Of a DNA stretch of 64,000 nt, positions 63,869 through 64,000 are shown piece after piece. How positions within the stretch are numbered: position 1 is the first letter of the stretch; each line of letters begins with the position of its first letter. The notes below the pieces were generated by a model. That model saw nothing but the letters and a program-made list of their open reading frames with translations. It had not been told where the DNA came from and made no database searches. A program made the translations under genes and the position numbers. This stretch comes from Cyanobium sp. Cruz-8D1 (lineage in GTDB: Bacteria > Cyanobacteriota > Cyanobacteriia > PCC-6307 > Cyanobiaceae): contig NZ_JAGQCD010000012.1 of assembly GCF_024345975.1 (NCBI RefSeq), positions 1 through 64,000 of the forward strand. Direction: 5' to 3'.

Positions 63869-64000
63869 TCAGTCGCTGACGGCAACGCCCATGTTGCGGG
63901 CGGTGCCTTCGATGATGCGCATGGCCGACTCGACGCTGGAGCAGTTGAGGTCGGGCAGTTTGGTCTTGGCGATCTCCTCGAGCTGGGCGCGGCTGATGGC
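63869..64000 (-). CDS. rplK: 50S ribosomal protein L11, C-terminal part
   Basis: The window ends inside this gene. The visible 43 residues include [20 protein letters not shown], then [20 protein letters not shown], matching the L11 C-terminal rRNA-binding domain. The rest lies beyond position 64000. It is directly upstream of rplA, as expected. Confidence 0.95.
   Translation of the reverse strand, partial: AISRAQLEEIAKTKLPDLNCSSVESAMRIIEGTARNMGVAVSD

Overview
The window looks like chromosomal DNA of a high-GC unicellular alpha-cyanobacterium of the Cyanobium/Synechococcus type. This is inferred from gene content: a CuA-less alternative respiratory oxidase, a DUF3747 protein, DUF2231 membrane proteins, Nif11-family peptides, a DUF4347 surface protein, a PilMNOQ cluster and an NDH-2-like flavoprotein, nearly all in very GC-rich, tightly packed genes. 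No phage, transposase, CRISPR array, tRNA or rRNA gene was seen.

Layout. 0.1-17 kb: a frameshifted small exported protein; a glycosyltransferase overlapping a glycogen-debranching-like glucosidase; a RelA/SpoT enzyme; a double-ATPase ABC protein; DoxX; a GlgX-type debranching enzyme; a leftward run of small metabolic genes (VOC, GlcG/HbpS, Nif11 peptide, SMP-30 lactonase, cupin, RidA); an SDR; and an NDH-2-like flavoprotein. RidA starts directly behind a 24-base homopolymer. 17.3-29 kb: a ten-gene rightward operon with overlapping or near-touching genes: two DUF2231 membrane proteins, a quinol-type cytochrome oxidase (ctaCDE), two GMC flavoproteins around a GH63-like glucosidase, an HlyD adaptor resembling those of NHLM/Nif11 peptide export systems, and a small membrane protein. 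Facing it (29-31 kb) is a TolC-like gene preceded by two paralogous micro-membrane proteins.

31-42 kb: housekeeping genes (RluD-like synthase, YlqF-like GTPase, UspA, pgk, a two-component system, murG, a HisC/CobD-like aminotransferase). The pgk 3' end is duplicated 1.9 kb downstream, and between the copies lie a compositionally foreign 419-residue gene and a decayed fragment of the neighbouring gene. 42.5-47 kb: a MoxR-DUF58-transglutaminase cluster and a pentapeptide-repeat protein. 47-54 kb: the type IV pilus genes pilM-N-O-Q (leftward), with rnhA and pyrD upstream.

55-64 kb: ribosomal genes rplL and rplJ, then about 7 kb of foreign-looking DNA with a 1688-residue DUF4347 repeat protein on the opposite strand and a decayed DUF4347 fragment, then rplA and the end of rplK. 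The usual rplK-rplA-rplJ-rplL order is therefore split, and rplJL appears to have its own promoter and leader hairpin.

How the genes may work together (inference): glucan-debranching enzymes, a lactonase, sugar-type dehydrogenases (SDR, GMC) and a quinol oxidase suggest a carbohydrate-oxidation neighbourhood. The HlyD adaptor, TolC, micro-membrane proteins and two Nif11-like peptides suggest a peptide-export function in the same neighbourhood. The best candidates for something undescribed are the oxidase-GMC-glucosidase-HlyD operon and the two insertion loci at pgk and between rplA and rplJ.
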